64,000 bases of DNA from Vibrio sp. MedPE-SWchi (GTDB lineage: Bacteria > Pseudomonadota > Gammaproteobacteria > Enterobacterales > Vibrionaceae): contig MPDB01000011.1 in assembly GCA_001874155.1 (NCBI GenBank), positions 1 to 64,000 on the forward strand. The letters run 5' to 3'. Position numbers and translations under genes: made by a program. Positions 1 to 8,697 of the stretch are shown here, in pieces. The notes under the pieces were generated by a model that saw only the letters and a program-made list of their open reading frames with translations, was not told where the DNA came from and searched no databases. The stretch's first letter is position 1. Every line of letters begins with the position of its first letter.

Positions 1-153
1 GTTTGCTGGGTTGTGGTTCAAATGACCACGCCAAAGAACTTCAGCGATGTCAGCCATACCCATAGGTGCACCTGGGTGGCCTGAATTTGCTTGTTGAACG
101 CCGTCCATGCTAAGTGCGCGAATTGCGTTGGCTAGATCTTTACGAGAAGGCAT
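1..153 (-). CDS. tkt: Transketolase, N-terminal part (runs off window start)
   Basis: Only the first 51 residues are present; the gene continues past position 1. Transketolase is the thiamine-diphosphate enzyme of the non-oxidative pentose phosphate pathway and moves two-carbon units between sugar phosphates in the cytoplasm. The visible part begins [14 protein letters not shown] and carries the family motif SGHPGAPMG at residues 24-32, followed by a tryptophan-rich stretch typical of the N-terminal cofactor domain. The ATG reads backwards from 153, and the gene diverges from metK across about 340 bp, an arrangement also known from Vibrio cholerae. Identity is secure from the N-terminus, although nothing can be said of the rest of the protein. 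Confidence 0.93.
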   Translation of the reverse strand, partial: MPSRKDLANAIRALSMDGVQQANSGHPGAPMGMADIAEVLWRGHLNHNPAN

Positions 154-372
154 GTCTGCTCCTGAGTACATAAGCGATTTAAAAAATAGTTGTCGCTGAA
201 TTATTCGAAGAATTCAGCGCGCGGTATTCTCTCAAAGCCCCCCAATGACTGCAAACGTTTTACTGGTGATTTCGGTTAATTTTCCAACTATTTTCACAAC
301 TCGATACATTCATCTTGTCAAAGCCTAAATTTAATACGCAAACGTTTAGTTATGAGATATCCAAAAAAGAGC

Positions 373-400
373 TTGTAATTCACACTTTCAAAATTAGAAT
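373..400 (+). promoter_or_regulatory. Candidate metK promoter
   Basis: TTGTAA at 373-378 and TAGAAT at 395-400 are separated by 16 bp and resemble a sigma-70 -35/-10 pair. The predicted start point falls near 407, directly inside the MetJ-like boxes, which suits repression. A second possible -10 (TGCTAAAAT, 455-463) lies nearer to metK. This is inferred from consensus only. Confidence 0.45.
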
Positions 401-424
401 GGACGTCTAGATGTAGAAACACCT
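401..424 (+). promoter_or_regulatory. MetJ operator (three adjacent met boxes)
   Basis: GGACGTCT (401-408), AGATGTAG (409-416) and AAACACCT (417-424) are three contiguous 8-bp units matching the met-box consensus AGACGTCT at 7, 5 and 5 positions. MetJ binds tandem met boxes with SAM as co-repressor, and metK, which makes SAM, is a classic target. The position just after a candidate -10 element fits a repressor site. MetJ itself is not in the window. Confidence 0.65.
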
Positions 425-494
425 ACAGTAATTATTAATTATTTTTTGTGATGAATGCTAAAATTCATCAACAACCCAATTTAGTGGAGCTCTC

Positions 495-1649
495 ATGGCT
501 AAGCACCTATTCACTTCTGAATCTGTTTCAGAAGGTCATCCAGATAAAATTGCAGATCAAATCTCTGATGCTGTTCTTGATGCCATCTTAGAACAAGATA
601 CAAAAGCTCGCGTAGCGTGTGAGACTTACGTTAAAACCGGCATGGTAATGGTAGGTGGTGAGATCACGACCTCTGCTTGGGTTGATATCGAAGAGATCAC
701 TCGTGAAACTGTGCGTGAGATTGGCTATGTACACTCAGACATGGGTTTCGACGCGGATTCTTGCGCTGTTCTAAACACGATTGGTAAGCAGTCTCCAGAC
801 ATCAACCAAGGTGTTGATAAAGCTGACCCGAAAGAACAAGGTGCTGGTGACCAAGGTATTATGTTCGGTTACGCGACGAACGAAACACCAATTCTAATGC
901 CTGCACCTATTACTTACTCTCACCGCCTTGTTGAAAAGCAAGCGGAAGTACGTAAGAGCGGCAAGCTAGACTTCCTACGACCAGATGCGAAATCTCAGGT
1001 AACGTTCCAGTACGACCAAGGCAAGATCGTTGGTATTGATGCGGTTGTTCTTTCAACTCAGCACAGTGATGATGTTTCTACGCCAGACCTTCGTGAAGCG
1101 GTAATGGAAGAGATCATCAAGCCAGTTCTTCCTTCTGAGTGGATCAATAAAGACACAAACTTTTTCATCAACCCAACCGGTCGTTTTGTAATCGGTGGTC
1201 CAATGGGTGACTGTGGTCTAACGGGTCGTAAGATCATCGTTGATACCTACGGCGGCGCAGCGCGTCACGGTGGTGGTGCATTCTCTGGTAAAGATCCATC
1301 GAAAGTTGACCGTTCAGCAGCGTACGCAGCTCGTTACGTTGCGAAAAACATTGTTGCGGCTGGCATGGCTGACCGTTGTGAGATTCAACTTTCTTACGCT
1401 ATCGGTGTTGCTGATCCAACGTCTATCATGGTTGAAACGTTTGGTACTGAAAAAGTATCGCACCAAATCATCGTTGAAGCGGTTCGTCAAAACTTCGACC
1501 TTCGCCCATATGGCCTACAAGAGATGCTGAACCTTCTTCAGCCTATCTATAAGAAGACGGCAGCATACGGTCACTTTGGTCGTGAAGAATTCCCTTGGGA
1601 AGCGACAGACAAAGCTGCATTACTTCGTGAGTTTGCTGGTCTGAAATAA
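495..1649 (+). CDS. metK: S-adenosylmethionine synthetase
   Basis: MetK condenses methionine and ATP into SAM, the main methyl donor, as a cytoplasmic homotetramer. The 384-residue product has the family's full length and shows GHPDK at residues 14-18, the [12 protein letters not shown] signature around residue 116, and the glycine-rich [16 protein letters not shown] motif near residue 256 that takes part in phosphate and metal binding. The start at 495 follows a GGAG ribosome-binding site. The gene is monocistronic: it has its own upstream met boxes and a strong terminator immediately downstream. Codon use looks optimised for high expression (many GGT, CGT and AAC codons), as expected for a housekeeping enzyme. 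Confidence 0.98.
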   Translation: MAKHLFTSESVSEGHPDKIADQISDAVLDAILEQDTKARVACETYVKTGMVMVGGEITTSAWVDIEEITRETVREIGYVHSDMGFDADSCAVLNTIGKQSPDINQGVDKADPKEQGAGDQGIMFGYATNETPILMPAPITYSHRLVEKQAEVRKSGKLDFLRPDAKSQVTFQYDQGKIVGIDAVVLSTQHSDDVSTPDLREAVMEEIIKPVLPSEWINKDTNFFINPTGRFVIGGPMGDCGLTGRKIIVDTYGGAARHGGGAFSGKDPSKVDRSAAYAARYVAKNIVAAGMADRCEIQLSYAIGVADPTSIMVETFGTEKVSHQIIVEAVRQNFDLRPYGLQEMLNLLQPIYKKTAAYGHFGREEFPWEATDKAALLREFAGLK

Positions 1650-1680
1650 GCCCTGACTCAATAAGTTATCGTTATACTAA

Positions 1681-1711
1681 GAAGCCCCTGCATTTATGTA
1701 GGGGCTTCTTC
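1681..1711 (+). terminator. metK terminator
   Basis: GAAGCCCC pairs with GGGGCTTC, extended by partly pairing TGCA/TGTA around a short loop. The hairpin begins 32 bp after the metK stop and is followed by a T-rich stretch, as in an intrinsic terminator. Confidence 0.85.
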
Positions 1712-2023
1712 TTGTTTTCGATTAATTTTTCACCTAAATATTTGTGTTTTTTTCTATTCACGCCAATAGTTAATAAAGTGTTAAATGTACTTTATCCCTT
1801 GATAAGCATTCATAGTTAGATCATGTCTCTTTTGGGATCGAGTGAACTGATATTGAAAGATAAAATCCGGTTTACAGCCTGCATTTCACACTTAAGGTTA
1901 CTTATTGACGTAGATTGCGGAAAAACAGACTCGCATTCCACACCTTTGATAAACCACCTCAAATTCGTCAGTCGGCACACGAAATGCCGTCAACAATTAA
2001 CGAGAATAGATCAAGGAGGGTGT
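1712..2023. other. Intergenic region upstream of the DUF2189 gene
   Basis: About 310 bp between the metK terminator and the next credible start. The reading frame of the downstream gene stays open back to 1823, but the translated stretch has no recognisable sequence and lacks a ribosome-binding site at its own start. It is more likely the leader and promoter region. No clear promoter or RNA element could be picked out. Confidence 0.4.
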
Positions 2024-2827
2024 ATGCCTCGTACGGTGAACCCATCAGATTTTGAAGAAAAAAATAAGAAAATCCCTGATAGCGAATATGCACGAACCCT
2101 GCCCTGTAATCAGCTAAGCGTTACCGCACCTTTTCACTGGTTGTCTTTAGGGGTAAATGACTTTATACGAATGCCAATCATCAGTATGTTCTACGGGACC
2201 TGTTTTATGGCAGCAGCCATTGGTATTGTGCTACTAGTACAGTGGCAAGGCACACATTCGCATTTAGTGGTGATGCCAAGTTTGATTGTTTACATGCTAA
2301 TTGGTCCGTTTCTAGCGCTTGGTATGTATGATGCTAGCTGGGAAAGAGAAAAAGGCCACCAGCCAAGTTTAATGCACTCAATGCGCGCGATTACACGTAA
2401 CTCCACCTCACAATGGGCATTTGCGGTATTGTTGACAGTCGCGATGATTTTTTGGATGCGTGTCGCTGCTCTCATTCATGCACTATATCCCGCAGTACAA
2501 GGCGCTTCACTCACCGAGTTTGCTCCCTTCTTAATCATCGGTTCTATTGTTGGATTTGGCTTTGCCGTCATCATCTTTAGTATTTCAGCCTTCTCCATCC
2601 CACTGATGATGGAAAAGCGTGTGGATGTAATGAGTGCCGTTTTCTCAAGTTTTAACGCGGTCAAAAGTAATGTCCCTGCGATGATTGTTTGGGCGCTTGT
2701 TATTACTGGCGGTATTCTCATTGGGTTTGCTACCTATGGTATTGGTATGTTCTTCACCATGCCGATATTGGGCTATGCCACTTGGCACGGTTACCATGAA
2801 ACCATCAAGAAGAAGCATCACCTCTAA
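2024..2827 (+). CDS. DUF2189 family multi-pass membrane protein
   Basis: This 267-residue inner-membrane protein of unknown function looks like a DUF2189 member. It has a hydrophilic N-terminus of about 50 residues, then hydrophobic segments at roughly 60-85, 90-110, 135-160, 175-205 and 220-250, with a conserved-looking DASWEREKGHQP loop between the second and third. I place the start at the ATG at 2024 because AAGGAGG stands about 5 bp upstream; an earlier in-frame ATG at 1823 would add 67 residues without any such site. The gene is followed by a strong terminator and stands alone. No function is assigned; family membership is from recognition of the overall pattern, not a search. Confidence 0.75.
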   Translation: MPRTVNPSDFEEKNKKIPDSEYARTLPCNQLSVTAPFHWLSLGVNDFIRMPIISMFYGTCFMAAAIGIVLLVQWQGTHSHLVVMPSLIVYMLIGPFLALGMYDASWEREKGHQPSLMHSMRAITRNSTSQWAFAVLLTVAMIFWMRVAALIHALYPAVQGASLTEFAPFLIIGSIVGFGFAVIIFSISAFSIPLMMEKRVDVMSAVFSSFNAVKSNVPAMIVWALVITGGILIGFATYGIGMFFTMPILGYATWHGYHETIKKKHHL

Positions 2828-2870
2828 ATAACAATCCTTATATTCAACCCTATATTTGATGTTATTATCG

Positions 2871-2901
2871 AAGCCTCAGCAGAAACGCTGAGGCTTTTTT
2901 A
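2871..2901 (+). terminator. Terminator after the DUF2189 gene
   Basis: AAGCCTCAGC and GCTGAGGCTT form a perfect 10-bp stem with a six-base loop (2871-2896), followed by a run of T. It is a textbook intrinsic terminator 44 bp after the stop codon. Confidence 0.9.
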
Positions 2902-2959
2902 TTGCCGGTATGCTCAATAAAAAAGCCTCAAATGAAAATTAACCAGGCTAGGAAAATCA

Positions 2960-3451
2960 GTGAAAGACTTTGAACTTCATTACCGCGCTCAAAGCAAACT
3001 AAAAAAGTGTATAGAGCAAGCCGCCCAATACTTTCAGTACCCGTTTACTCTCCCTGATCTCAACTACAAATTACGAGGCAAGGCTGCAGGTAAAGCCTAC
3101 CTTCAACTTTGGGAAATACGTCTAAACCCTGTTCTTTTTGCCGAAAACACTCAAGAGTTTATTGATGAAGTCATTCCACATGAAGTCGCACACCTGATCA
3201 CGTTCAATCAATTTGGCAAAGTAAGGCCACATGGAAGAGAGTGGCAAGCAGTGATGAACGAAGTGTTTCATCTCGAAGCGAAAACCACACACAGCTTTTC
3301 AGTTCAATCGGTGCAAGGAAAAACGTTTGAGTACTCCTGTGGTTGCACCAACCATAAACTCTCCATTCGACGTCACAACAAAGTACTTAGGCAACAAGCA
3401 AGCTATCGCTGTCAGTCTTGCCAAAAAACCTTGGTTTACTGCGCTATTTAA
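2960..3451 (+). CDS. sprT: SprT family zinc metalloprotease-like protein
   Basis: The 163-residue product carries the HExxH zinc motif as HEVAH at residues 74-78 and a C-terminal zinc-ribbon pattern (cysteines near residues 127-129 and a CxxC at about 153-156). This is the SprT/Spartan-like fold; its cellular substrate in bacteria is not settled. Translation starts at GTG 2960, preceded by AGGA. In vibrios it usually sits between metK and an endonuclease I gene (dns/endA) followed by rsmE; here rsmE follows after only 119 bp with no nuclease gene. Identity is firm; the biochemical role is inferred from the family. Confidence 0.9.
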   Translation: MKDFELHYRAQSKLKKCIEQAAQYFQYPFTLPDLNYKLRGKAAGKAYLQLWEIRLNPVLFAENTQEFIDEVIPHEVAHLITFNQFGKVRPHGREWQAVMNEVFHLEAKTTHSFSVQSVQGKTFEYSCGCTNHKLSIRRHNKVLRQQASYRCQSCQKTLVYCAI

Positions 3452-3570
3452 GTCCTTACACTCGCACTCATCAGGCATAAGTAATAACGACTTTAATCTC
3501 CCACAAACCTTGTTTTTTCAGCATAAAGCATCCATGTTAGGTCTAACTATTTATCATTTAGGAAGTCTCA

Positions 3571-4302
3571 ATGAGAACCCCTCGTATATATCATTCACAG
3601 CCCATCTCTGAGTTAGGCATACTTAACCTTGATGATGATGCAGCAGGCCATATTGGGCGTGTTTTAAGGATGAAATCGGGGCAAGAGATTTTGCTATTTG
3701 ATGGCAGTGGCGCAGAGTTTCCAGCCACGATTCAAGAGATCACTAAAAAGCATGTTAGCGTCAATGTGCTTGAGCGCGTAGAGCGCAGCAGCGAATCCCC
3801 TCTTGACCTCCACTTGGGCCAAGTGATCTCGCGTGGTGACAAAATGGAATTTACGATCCAAAAGTCGGTTGAATTGGGCGTTAACACCATTACACCACTT
3901 ATCTCAGAGCGTTGTGGTGTAAAACTGGATGCCAAGCGCTTTGAAAAGAAACTCGCTCAATGGCAAAAAATAGCCGTCAGTGCTTGTGAACAGTGCGGCC
4001 GCAATACCGTTCCTGTCATTCGTCCCATTATGCAGCTAGAACAATGGTGTGCAGAGGAAACCGATGGTTTAAAGCTCAATCTGCACCCAAGAGCAAAATA
4101 TTCAATTAATACACTGCCAGAACCAATCAGCAAGGTACGCCTATTGATTGGTCCTGAAGGTGGGCTGTCTTCACAAGAAATCGATATGACTCAAGAATAT
4201 CACTTTGAAGAAACCCTACTAGGACCACGTGTGTTACGTACAGAAACCGCAGCGTTAACTGCAATTACCGCCCTACAAGTTCGTTTTGGCGATCTCGGCT
4301 AA
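3571..4302 (+). CDS. rsmE: 16S rRNA (uracil(1498)-N(3))-methyltransferase RsmE
   Basis: RsmE methylates N3 of U1498 in 16S rRNA of the 30S subunit. The 243-residue protein shows an N-terminal PUA-like RNA-binding part and a C-terminal SPOUT knot with the SAM-binding motif [10 protein letters not shown] around residue 190 and [11 protein letters not shown] near residue 217. The start is supported by AGGAAG seven bases upstream. It is the first gene of a compact rsmE-gshB-yqgE-ruvX group, with gshB starting 13 bp after its stop, an order widely conserved in gammaproteobacteria. Confidence 0.96.
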   Translation: MRTPRIYHSQPISELGILNLDDDAAGHIGRVLRMKSGQEILLFDGSGAEFPATIQEITKKHVSVNVLERVERSSESPLDLHLGQVISRGDKMEFTIQKSVELGVNTITPLISERCGVKLDAKRFEKKLAQWQKIAVSACEQCGRNTVPVIRPIMQLEQWCAEETDGLKLNLHPRAKYSINTLPEPISKVRLLIGPEGGLSSQEIDMTQEYHFEETLLGPRVLRTETAALTAITALQVRFGDLG

Positions 4303-4315
4303 CTGGAGAATTTCA

Positions 4316-5263
4316 ATGATTAAACTGGGTATTGTGATGGATCCAATCTCATCCATTAACATTAAAAAGGATTCAAGCTTTGCCATGATGCTAGAAGCAC
4401 AGCGTCGAGGCTATGAAATCCACTATATGGAGATGGATGATCTACACTTAGATCAAGGTGAAGCCATTGCTGACACCAAAGTTGTCGAACTCAAAGAAGA
4501 TCCAAACGGTTGGTATCAATTCAAATCGAAACAAACGATCAAGATCTCTGAATTAGATGCTGTTCTGATGCGTAAAGATCCTCCTTTTGATACCGAGTAT
4601 ATCTATGCGACGTATATTCTAGAAAGAGCCGAAGAGAAAGGAACACTGATCGTTAACAAGCCTCAAAGCTTGCGTGACTGTAACGAAAAACTGTTCACGG
4701 CTTGGTTCCCAGAATTGACGCCGACAACCATAGTAACGCGCAAAGCAGAGAAGATTAAACAGTTCCAACAAGAGCACGGCGACGTGATTTTAAAACCACT
4801 CGATGGTATGGGCGGCGCGTCAATATTTCGTGTTAAAGCCGATGATCCAAACGTATCGGTGATCATTGAAACACTGACCAATCACGGTCAAAACTATGCA
4901 ATGGCACAGACCTTTGTTCCAGACATCAGTAATGGTGATAAGCGAATTCTTGTTGTCGATGGTGAGCCTATGCCATACGTTCTGGCTCGAATCCCAGCAA
5001 AAGGGGAAACACGTGGTAACCTAGCCGCTGGTGGCCGTGGTGAAGCTCGCCCACTAAGTGAAACCGATAAACAGATCGCTTTGGCTATTGCGCCAACATT
5101 AAAAGAAAAAGGGCTTATCTTTGTAGGCCTAGACGTTATTGGCGATAAGTTGACTGAAATTAACGTAACGAGCCCAACGTGTATTCGCGAGATAGAAGGC
5201 GAGTTCGGCATTTCAATCACAGGTAAGTTGATGGACGCAATCGAGCGCCGCTTGAAAGCGTAA
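4316..5263 (+). CDS. gshB: Glutathione synthetase
   Basis: GshB joins gamma-glutamylcysteine and glycine with ATP, the second step of glutathione synthesis, in the cytosol. The 315-residue protein is full length for the family. It has an N-terminal substrate domain (MIKLGIVMDPI, with the RKDPPFDTEY motif near residue 82) and an ATP-grasp domain from about residue 125 on, including the DGMGGASIFR loop, the RGNLAAGGRGE segment and the EINVTSPT metal-binding end motif. The ATG at 4316 is chosen because GGAGA stands just upstream; an in-frame ATG at 4286 lies inside rsmE. Confidence 0.97.
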   Translation: MIKLGIVMDPISSINIKKDSSFAMMLEAQRRGYEIHYMEMDDLHLDQGEAIADTKVVELKEDPNGWYQFKSKQTIKISELDAVLMRKDPPFDTEYIYATYILERAEEKGTLIVNKPQSLRDCNEKLFTAWFPELTPTTIVTRKAEKIKQFQQEHGDVILKPLDGMGGASIFRVKADDPNVSVIIETLTNHGQNYAMAQTFVPDISNGDKRILVVDGEPMPYVLARIPAKGETRGNLAAGGRGEARPLSETDKQIALAIAPTLKEKGLIFVGLDVIGDKLTEINVTSPTCIREIEGEFGISITGKLMDAIERRLKA

Positions 5264-5269
5264 AGTATT

Positions 5270-5298
5270 TGGGCAGTTCGACACCACTGGGCTGCCCA
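5270..5298 (+). other. Small hairpin between gshB and yqgE
   Basis: TGGGCAG (5270-5276) and CTGCCCA (5292-5298) form a 7-bp stem around a 15-base loop, seven bases after the gshB stop. There is no T-tract, so a terminator is unlikely; mRNA processing or stability is possible. Confidence 0.4.
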
Positions 5299-5317
5299 CT
5301 TCATGATTGGAGTAGAT

Positions 5318-5881
5318 ATGAACCTGACAAACCACTTCTTAGTTGCCATGCCTGGGATGGAAGACCCTTACTTTAAACACCGTGTTATCTACGTTTGTGA
5401 GCATAATGAAGACGGTGCTATGGGATTGGTCATCAATGCTCCTATTGATATTACTGTCGCGGGTATGCTGAAAAAGGTTGATATTGAGCCAGCGAAATCT
5501 CATACCAACGGTAATAGCTTAGAGAAGCCAGTGCTCAATGGCGGACCAGTCTCCGAGGATCGCGGCTTTATTCTTCATCAGCCGAAAGATGAATACGAGT
5601 CGAGCATCAACATGACCGATCAGATATCAGTCACCACTTCAAAAGATATCCTTGAAGTATTGGGCACAGATGCTGAGCCGAACCACTATTTGATTGCTTT
5701 AGGTTATTCAGGCTGGGAAGCAGGGCAACTGGAAGTTGAGCTTGCAGAAAACTCGTGGCTAACGATTGAAGCCGACCCAGAGGTGATTTTTAACACCCCT
5801 ATACGCGAACGTTGGCGCGCTGCGGTTCAAATGCTTGGCATCGACGCGGCGCAACTGTCAACTCAGACAGGCCATGCTTAA
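5318..5881 (+). CDS. yqgE: YqgE/AlgH family protein (UPF0301)
   Basis: A 187-residue cytoplasmic protein of the UPF0301/AlgH family, of unknown biochemical function. It begins [19 protein letters not shown] and contains the family features [12 protein letters not shown] near residue 31, LNGGPV near residue 72 and [11 protein letters not shown] near residue 129. I use the ATG at 5318, preceded by TGGAGT; an in-frame ATG 15 bp upstream is less conserved. It sits between gshB and ruvX as in most gammaproteobacteria. The AlgH name comes from a reported link to alginate regulation in Pseudomonas, which need not apply here. Confidence 0.93.
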   Translation: MNLTNHFLVAMPGMEDPYFKHRVIYVCEHNEDGAMGLVINAPIDITVAGMLKKVDIEPAKSHTNGNSLEKPVLNGGPVSEDRGFILHQPKDEYESSINMTDQISVTTSKDILEVLGTDAEPNHYLIALGYSGWEAGQLEVELAENSWLTIEADPEVIFNTPIRERWRAAVQMLGIDAAQLSTQTGHA

Positions 5882-5943
5882 GCCATAGTCTCTATTGGTT
5901 ACTTAACCACGATTAAACAGATACAGTCCAACTTGGAAAAAGA

Positions 5944-6369
5944 ATGTCTCGAACGATAATGGCGTTTGACTACGGTACAAAAAGTATCGGTAGTGCAATA
6001 GGCCAAGATATTACTGGCACCGCTTCACCACTCAAAGCCTTTAAAGCAAAAGATGGCATTCCTCAGTGGGATGACATAGAAAAGTTAATTAAAGAGTGGC
6101 AACCTAACCTAATCATTGTCGGCCTACCAACCGACCTGCATGGTAAAGATTTAGCCACCATTACACCAAGAGCCAAAAAGTTTGCAAACCGCCTATTTGG
6201 TCGCTTTGGTGTGCCCGTAGAGCTGCACGATGAGCGTTTATCAACGACAGAAGCTCGCTCGGACCTATTTAATATGGGTGGCTATAAAGCGCTTAGTAAA
6301 GGAAATGTGGATTGCCAGTCCGCTGTCGTCATCTTAGAGAGCTGGTTTGAATCCCAATGGGGTGAATAG
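5944..6369 (+). CDS. ruvX: Putative pre-16S rRNA nuclease YqgF (RuvX)
   Basis: The 141-residue product is an RNase H-fold protein of the YqgF/RuvX family, linked in E. coli to maturation of the 5' end of 16S rRNA; an earlier proposal was Holliday-junction resolution. The first acidic residue lies in [11 protein letters not shown] (residues 6-16), the second segment is [11 protein letters not shown], and DERLSTTEA near residue 98 supplies further active-site residues. It ends the rsmE-gshB-yqgE-ruvX group, 62 bp after yqgE, and is followed by a terminator shared with the convergent pilU. Confidence 0.94.
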   Translation: MSRTIMAFDYGTKSIGSAIGQDITGTASPLKAFKAKDGIPQWDDIEKLIKEWQPNLIIVGLPTDLHGKDLATITPRAKKFANRLFGRFGVPVELHDERLSTTEARSDLFNMGGYKALSKGNVDCQSAVVILESWFESQWGE

Positions 6370-6418
6370 AACATAAGCCGGACAGCAACGGTTTTCCCTG
6401 ACTAGATTTACCTCAACA

Positions 6419-6450
6419 AAAAAGCTTGGTTCACGCCAAGCTTTTTTTCT
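6419..6450. terminator. Bidirectional terminator between ruvX and pilU
   Basis: AAAAAGCTTGG and CCAAGCTTTTTTT form a stem around a short loop, with A-runs on one side and T-runs on the other, so it can stop both the ruvX unit and the convergent pilT-pilU unit. Confidence 0.85.
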
Positions 6451-6485
6451 GTCATTTTCGATATTCACCTAATCTTCTTAGGTAC

Positions 6486-7592
6486 CTACTCCATGTCGAT
6501 CTTCACGTTGTCTAAACTTCCCGAATCAAAGCTTTCGCCACGCTGAGTTTTTAACATTAGCCTTAGATCATTCGCAGAATCTGCACTGTGCATGGCGTCT
6601 TGCTCACTGATCTTATCCTCTATCACTAACTGATAGAGTGCTTGATCAAACGTCTGCATGCCGATCTCTTTAGACTTACCCATGGTTGCTTTAAGCTCAT
6701 GAAGCTCCCCGCGGCGAATAAGGTCTGAGATCCTAGGGCTGTTTAATAGCACCTCAAATACACCATGACGCCCTTGACCGTTTTTATCTCGGATGAGCTG
6801 CTGACCGATCACCCCTTTCAAGTTCATTGAAAGATCAAACAAAAACTGCTCTTTTTGCTCTTTAGGCACAAGGTGCAGAATACGTTCTAACGCTTGATTG
6901 GCGTTGTTCGCATGCAGTGTCGCCATACAGAGGTGCCCTGTTTCCGCAAATGTCATCGCGTACTCCATGGTTTCACGGCTCCGGATTTCACCAATTAGGA
7001 TCATATCTGGCGCTTGACGTAGAGAGTTCTTCAACGCGACTTCATAGCTTTCCGTGTCTAAGCCAACTTCCCGTTGAGTGACAATACAACGCTGATGATC
7101 GTGAACAAACTCGATCGGATCTTCAACCGTGAGAATATGCCCTGTTCTGTGCTTGTTTCGATAACCGGTCATGGCAGCCATCGTCGTTGACTTACCTGAG
7201 CCAGTAGCCCCAACCACAAGCACCAGACCTCGTTTCGCAATCGAAAGATCTTGTAGAACATCGGGCAACTTTAGATCATCAAAGCTTGGAATATTGGTTT
7301 CAATTCGACGAATCACCGCGCCGGGAAGCTCTCGCTGATAAAAAGCGCTCACGCGGAAACGACCAATGTCTCTCACAATGGCAAAATTAGCTTCTCGCGT
7401 TTGTTTGTACTCTTCCGCTCGCTCTTCATCCATCATTGTTGACAGCAGGCCATGCACTTGAGCCTCATTAAGCTTGTCACCTTGGGCTCTCAGCTCACCA
7501 TCAACACGAAAGAGAATGGGCGCACCAACAGTGATGTAAACATCAGACGCCTTTTCGCTGAGCATTCCTTGCAAACACTGGTCAAGTTCCAT
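6486..7592 (-). CDS. pilU: Type IV pilus retraction ATPase PilU
   Basis: PilU is the PilT paralogue that assists pilus retraction at the inner-membrane base of the type IV pilus; it acts together with PilT. The 368-residue protein has the N-terminal PAS-like region (YITVGAPILFRVDGEL), Walker A GATGSGKST near residue 128, the Asp box LTVEDPIEF, Walker B MILIGEIRSRETM and the His box ATLHANNA. It differs from PilT in its divergent C-terminus, which ends in an acidic tail. It lies 44 bp downstream of pilT and is surely co-transcribed with it. Confidence 0.95.
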   Translation of the reverse strand: MELDQCLQGMLSEKASDVYITVGAPILFRVDGELRAQGDKLNEAQVHGLLSTMMDEERAEEYKQTREANFAIVRDIGRFRVSAFYQRELPGAVIRRIETNIPSFDDLKLPDVLQDLSIAKRGLVLVVGATGSGKSTTMAAMTGYRNKHRTGHILTVEDPIEFVHDHQRCIVTQREVGLDTESYEVALKNSLRQAPDMILIGEIRSRETMEYAMTFAETGHLCMATLHANNANQALERILHLVPKEQKEQFLFDLSMNLKGVIGQQLIRDKNGQGRHGVFEVLLNSPRISDLIRRGELHELKATMGKSKEIGMQTFDQALYQLVIEDKISEQDAMHSADSANDLRLMLKTQRGESFDSGSLDNVKIDME

Positions 7593-7636
7593 CTTTACTT
7601 CTCACTAGTCTGTTCATTCAAAATGGCTCTGCCGTA

Positions 7637-8674
7637 TTAAAACGGTGAGCTCTCTATTTCGATCTTCTTCTGCACTTCTTCAACGTCGACTAAACCTTTG
7701 GCAATCAGCTGTTTGGAGTTTTGCTCCATCGTCTGCATACCATGAGCCGCGCCCGTTTGGATAATGGAGTACATCTGCGCCACTTTATCTTCACGTATCA
7801 GGTTACGTATTGCAGGCGTTGCTAGCATGATCTCATGACACGCGACTCGGCCCCCACCAACACGCTTGAGCAGCTTCTGAGCGATGACTGCGCGCATCGA
7901 TTCAGACAACATAGAACGAACCATGTCTTTATCACTACCCGGGAAGACATCAATGATTCTATCCACGGTTTTCGCTGCCGAGCTGGTGTGCAGAGTACCA
8001 AACACTAAGTGCCCTGTTTCAGCTGCTGTCAGTGCCAAACTGATCGTCTCTTGATCTCGAAGCTCACCCACCAAAATAACATCAGGATCTTCTCGCAACG
8101 CTGAACGTAATGCGTTTTTAAAGCTGTGTGTATCACGGTGAACTTCACGTTGATTGACCAAGCATTTATTATTCTCATGCACAAATTCAATCGGATCTTC
8201 AATCGTCAAAATATGCTTATTGTGATTACGATTGATGTAGTCCACCATGGCTGCAAGCGTGGTTGATTTACCCGAACCAGTAGGCCCAGTCACCAGCACC
8301 AACCCTTTTTCATAATTGGATATCTTTTCGAATATCTCAGGGGCATCAATCTGTTCTAAGGTAGGAATCTCAACCGGTATAGTACGGAAGACAGCGGAAC
8401 TGCCACGCGCTTGATTGAAAGCATTAACACGGAATCGCCCTACGTTCGGCAGTTCAAACGAGAAATCCACTTCTAGCTTCTCTTCAAACTCACTGCGCTG
8501 CGCATCATTCATGATTTCAAAAACCAATCGATGTACATCAGCGTGAGAAAAAGCGGGGACTCCCAGCTTTCGAACTTCACCATCTATACGTACCATTGGA
8601 GGAACGCCTGCAGAAAGGTGTAGATCTGACGCATTATGCTTTACACTAAAATCCAGTAACTCTGCGATATCCAT
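7637..8674 (-). CDS. pilT: Type IV pilus twitching motility ATPase PilT
   Basis: PilT is the hexameric ATPase that drives pilus retraction, needed for twitching, surface sensing and DNA uptake. The 345-residue sequence matches the standard length. It begins MDIAELLDFSVKHNASDLHLSAG, and has Walker A GPTGSGKST near residue 130, Walker B VILVGELRDQETI, GTLHTSSAAKT, and the retraction motif AIRNLIRED near residue 288 that is needed for function in characterised PilT proteins. It starts only 23 bp from the start of yggS on the other strand, so each promoter must lie largely inside the neighbouring coding region. Confidence 0.97.
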   Translation of the reverse strand: MDIAELLDFSVKHNASDLHLSAGVPPMVRIDGEVRKLGVPAFSHADVHRLVFEIMNDAQRSEFEEKLEVDFSFELPNVGRFRVNAFNQARGSSAVFRTIPVEIPTLEQIDAPEIFEKISNYEKGLVLVTGPTGSGKSTTLAAMVDYINRNHNKHILTIEDPIEFVHENNKCLVNQREVHRDTHSFKNALRSALREDPDVILVGELRDQETISLALTAAETGHLVFGTLHTSSAAKTVDRIIDVFPGSDKDMVRSMLSESMRAVIAQKLLKRVGGGRVACHEIMLATPAIRNLIREDKVAQMYSIIQTGAAHGMQTMEQNSKQLIAKGLVDVEEVQKKIEIESSPF

Positions 8675-8697
8675 TAATTTTCCTTAGTAAAGTAGCC

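Noticed and set aside
1823..2023. In-frame 67-codon extension ahead of the DUF2189 gene
   Set aside because: No ribosome-binding site at 1823, while AAGGAGG stands directly before the ATG at 2024; the extra residues match no known pattern.
3327..3611. Open frame crossing the sprT end and rsmE start
   Set aside because: It overlaps two firmly identified genes in another frame and has no ribosome-binding site. It is not a relic of the nuclease gene as far as I can see.
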